The position numbers were made by a program, and so were the translations under genes. This document shows positions 60,202-64,000 of a stretch of 64,000 nt of DNA, one piece after another; the stretch's first letter is position 1, and each line of letters begins with the position of its first letter. Origin of the DNA: Larimichthys crocea (taxonomy: Eukaryota > Chordata > Actinopteri > Sciaenidae); assembly GCF_000972845.2 (NCBI RefSeq), contig NC_040028.1:19062210-19126209 (forward strand), in the 5' to 3' direction. The notes beneath the pieces are model-generated. The model ran no database searches and was not told the DNA's origin. It saw only the letters and a program-made list of their open reading frames with translations.

Positions 60202-60242
<41 letters not shown>
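60202..60242. repeat. (CA)n microsatellite
   Basis: About twenty CA units, perfect. Confidence 0.97.
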
Positions 60243-60243
<1 letters not shown>

Positions 60244-63200
60244 TGTGTCGGTGAGTGGCTCACCAGCTCATAAAGAATGTCACTCACAAAACGTAGGAGC
60301 TTGTAGATATGAAATATTTACCTAACACACTGGAGAGGCAGTGGCATGACGTGCAGCTTTTAGAAACTGATTCCTTTCATCACATGTCACCGGATGGCAC
60401 TTGCCTGTTGTGTCAGAGCAGCATAATGCAGCAGAAATTTATTTTATTCCTGCATTTTATAGAAAGTTGTGCGTCGTGGCTGTTTTTGTGTCGAGTGGGT
60501 CTGCAGCCACGTGAGCGTTTCTTGGATCACTTTAAACATTTGTCTTTTTCTTTCATTTCATTTCATGCACTGCCCTCGTCTGCTCAAGGGTCATTTCACC
60601 CACTCGCTAAAAATTTTTCTATATATCTAAAAAAATAAAAACCTATGTAGAGTTTTCATCAAATTTTATTGCTCCACCTGGCTGACTACAGTTTTTAGAG
60701 GAACTACTTCTTTAGTAGAAATAATTTAGAAGCAGCGACAGTGACAGATGTCTCACAATCTGTGTAAATAAAACTAAACCTATTTTAGGTGTCTAGAAAA
60801 CACGACAAAATTGAATAATCGTGCTATAAAAAAGCAACACTTACTCTTTAAAATGTGTTCATTGTATTTTCCGTGATTAACACTTAGAGAAATGTGATTA
60901 AAGTGATCAGGCTTTTAGTTTTGTTGCCTGTGACTTTCAATAAACGATTTTTATTTCGTTTGCAAACGTAGGCATCCTTACATTTTAGGTGTTTGCGCGT
61001 TATCGTAATTTCACAATAAAATCCTTGCAAAAGAACGCCTAAATAAAAGCTGCAAACCGAAGCTGGTAGTTCTGATCATGTTGCACTTTATTCTTAGATT
61101 CAGGTTGTTGAACAACTTGACTGCATCTCTGATAGATTTGCAATCAACCACGACTGTGCTTCTCTGTTTTTGTCATCCTCTTCCAAATCGAACCACTTTG
61201 GGGAGTTTTTGCAAAGCCCACAAAACATTTACACTTTCTAACTGATCTGAAATGTGGATGTGGTCTCTTATCTCGCACAAATCTCTCTCAGCGTTGAGGA
61301 TGTTTTTCTTGATGTGCCACCACCACCACCCCCATGCCCTGAAATCATCCTGCAGGCCAGAGAAGGGAACTGAGTGGCATATTCATATGGATGAGTGTAG
61401 CTAACAGGTGATGAATGTCAGAGCCGCTGGTGGCCTATTGTCAACAGGGACAAGGACAATACGAGGGGGAGATGGAGAGGTCAATGCTGGGATGTCTGCT
61501 GCTAAAGTTTAAGCCGCTGCTGACTTGTGTCATCCGTCAATGCGGACACATTAAAATAGGGCAACAGCTCCCCAGGCTATGATGAATTCACTTATGTCTA
61601 CATGTGTAAAATTGCTCTTCAGACTGAGTTTACACATGTTACACTGCTGCCAGCAATGGCATTTCTGAAAGACATTTTTTTAATGGTATTTCTGCCCCTA
61701 TTATTAGTTTGTGATATTTTGCTGTATGCATTATTTTTAGTTGGATCTTGTTGACACGAAGATGCAAGAAGGGTAGAGTGTGCCTGTGCACAAACACTCC
61801 TGGGGATTCTAATAACAATGCTGTGGTCCCGGGGAGCCACAGAGCTGCTAGAGCTGTCAGGCCTTTTGTTTCCAGGGGCCACTCATTACATTACAATCCC
61901 AAAGATAAGGCTCCTTCAGGGGGTACAGAAGGCCACGGAGGAGGAGGTATTGTTCCTCACTCCATGCACACCTCTCTGCTTTTGCAAACCTAGAGGAAAC
62001 ACACTCTTCTGAGATGAACAGAGTTTAAAAAAAGAATAAGAAGATGTAGGCAAATGGCAATGCTCACCTGGTGTGGGGAGGGAAGGAGGAGAAAAGAAGA
62101 GGAGGAGTAGGGGAGGAGTAGAGGAGAAAGAAAATATACATGGGTTCAGATTAACCTGCCTTTTTCATGAAGGTAATCATTAAGCTGCCAGTAGGAAACT
62201 TGTGGGATGAGACCTGAAAGCAAAGAAACTTGATTTTGTTTGTTCTTTACAGAAAGGCGATCAGTTCGAGGGGGAGGTGAAACGAACAGCGTGCGTGGGG
62301 GGTTTAAGGTGCTTTTGGCTTTTTTTTGTTTGGTGTTCAGGTTTGACTGCATCTCACACATCAAATTGCAGCAAAGTGTAACATGTGAAAGTTGTGACAA
62401 ATGAGACACGCATGACAGAAAGCAGAAGTAGGTGAGAATTGGGAAGCGAAGGAAAAGGCTTCCCTGGGGAACGTGTGAGTATGTGTTCATATATATATAT
62501 ATAAAAAGTCTCCAACTCTTACTCCGTCTTCTCCATGGCGACAAGGGTACATGAAGTGAGGAGGGAAAGGTTATCAGCTGAGGGGAACCTGAGCTGTCAG
62601 AAGTGAGAAGCTAATCACCTGTGCATGATATTAATTAATGGTAAGGTCTTCTTCTTCTTTTCCTTTTGGCGACTCAGCTAAAGACAATCCCGTCGTCTAT
62701 AGATGTGACATTTCTATTCTACTTATTTCCTCAGTGGCACTGCTTTTTTTTTCTTTAAAAAGTGACAGACGTGCTGCAGCTTTGCATCACATGGAAGTAC
62801 TAAGACGGTGATCGAGACGAACGATGGGCGCGCAAAGGGCAGGACTGCGAAACCTGAGACCGCATCCAGAGAGCATCGTGTGCTTTAGACGTGAACAGCA
62901 TTCCTTCAGTTAAATGTCAATAAAGCCAAAACATTACGTCCAATACTTCAAGAGTGACTTCTTCAGAAATAATCAACAAAAATGTTAATTTGGTTCATTG
63001 ACGGAAAACAAATGAAATATGTTGTCAGTGAACGTTTCGCAGAATCTGTATCTTCTGTGTTCTGTATGGGCATTGTGCATAAAACGTTTCTCATTATGTT
63101 GATAAAAATAGAAAGCAGGTGCAATTACATTTCCCTCAAACACGTTTTCTGTTGCAAATTGATAGTATGTAAAAGTCATTTTGTAGAGGAGAAAGCTGCT

Positions 63201-64000
63201 GATAGAAGGAGTGAGTAAACAGTGGGAAACAACTAAACGTAATATCATTTCTACATGCACGGCTGGGCATGGATACATGTACATATGAATGCTTTTATAT
63301 CTTATCAGATCTGATCAGACAGATGGGTGTGCGATACTGAAAAGGAGAATATAACCAGTGGCGCAGGTGTACGGCATAGACCCGGTTATTTTTGTCTTGC
63401 TTTGGTATATCCACTTCTAAATCCCTGATGAGCATCATTCAGCAGTGTTCTGTGAGCTGAATTTTTCTTCCTAGGATGGTGAAGGCGTGACATAATTCAT
63501 AAAGTCGGCACTTCTTCTTTGGCTAATACTGATTTCATAACGCTGCTTACATCCTGACGTTAAGTGACAATGTGCAAATACTACAGGGTGAGCTAAATAT
63601 TTTAGTAGTCTTACATGTCACTGTTTATAACAGAATCCTTTGCTGGACAGACAGCAATACACCACTGAATATATATCTGAGCCTTTTTCGACTTGTTTCA
63701 TGTTGCCTTCGTTTTCAACAACTCCTACATGTCTGCTTCAGAGAAAACACAAGCAGCCCATGCTGACCAATCACAGTTCATGCTGTCCCCATGCGGTCTC
63801 TCCCTCTGTAGCCACCGAAGCTCCAAAGTGTGGTGACATTTTTTGAGAAGGCGCACATCTGCTGCAGCATAAGCTACAGAACCTATGCACATTTAAAGGA
63901 TGAAATGAAGCTTAAGTTCAACCCCCACCACATCATTTCATCTTCAATCCATTTGTTCCTACGAAAGTGAAATTATTAACCCCGGATGGAAAACATATCC
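60243..64000. other. Non-coding stretch to the window end
   Basis: AT-rich unique sequence at 60600-61080, a short CCACCACCACC run near 61318-61331, an AT array at 62489-62504, and an RFX-like TTCTCCATGGCGAC at 62529-62542. Open frames are 60-132 codons with no family signature. No gene, RNA or complete mobile element recognised. Confidence 0.55.
62489..62504. repeat. Short (AT)n run
   Basis: Eight AT units, perfect. Confidence 0.9.

Noticed and set aside
1..64000. tRNA, rRNA, snoRNA or microRNA genes
   Set aside because: I saw no tRNA A/B-box pair with a cloverleaf, no rRNA text and no hairpin I could defend by eye; a covariance-model scan would be needed to exclude small RNAs.

Overview
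This 64-kb window reads as vertebrate, most likely ray-finned fish (teleost), nuclear DNA. It holds dozens of (CA)n/(TG)n and other microsatellites, a decayed LINE reverse-transcriptase fragment of the kind common in fish, and two copies of a short inverted-repeat element with TTAA flanks that I recognise as dispersed in percomorph fish genomes (recognised from memory, not searched). Nothing looks prokaryotic. There is no operon layout, no dense coding and no convincing long ORF; the longest ORF is about 170 codons and lies largely over CA repeats.

I could not identify a single complete protein-coding gene, tRNA, rRNA or other named RNA gene. The window is either a gene desert or the inside of a very large intron. 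Three short stretches (10494-10678, 18391-18459 and 57169-57229) have splice-site and reading-frame features worth testing as exons. None matches a protein I know, so all three are low-confidence.

Layout: 1-9 kb is mostly unique sequence with a few islands rich in homeodomain-type TAAT/ATTA motifs. At 9.1-9.9 kb there is a pair of such islands. At 10.4-11.4 kb there is a CA repeat, a candidate terminal exon and the LINE fragment. From 11.4 to 17.8 kb the sequence is repeat-rich, including a GATA array at 14.25 kb. From 17.8 to 25.1 kb lie several long low-repeat AT-rich blocks. From 25 to 36 kb these alternate with microsatellites, and there is a nuclear-receptor DR1 motif next to a CTCF-like motif at 27.26 kb. 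The densest run of conserved-looking blocks is 36.98-40.45 kb. From 41 to 49 kb there are many CA/TG/CT arrays, a 34-35 bp minisatellite (42.59 kb), the intact inverted-repeat element (44.87 kb) and an AAAG array (48.18 kb). From 50 to 64 kb there are further candidate blocks, the second inverted-repeat element (51.18 kb) and another possible transposon end (55.0 kb).

The overall picture (many islands of complex AT-rich sequence full of TAATTA, ATTTGCAT, TGATTGAT and ATTGTT motifs, few transposons, no genes) is typical of the regulatory surroundings of a developmental transcription-factor gene. That is inference. Conservation cannot be measured from one sequence, and I cannot name the target gene.
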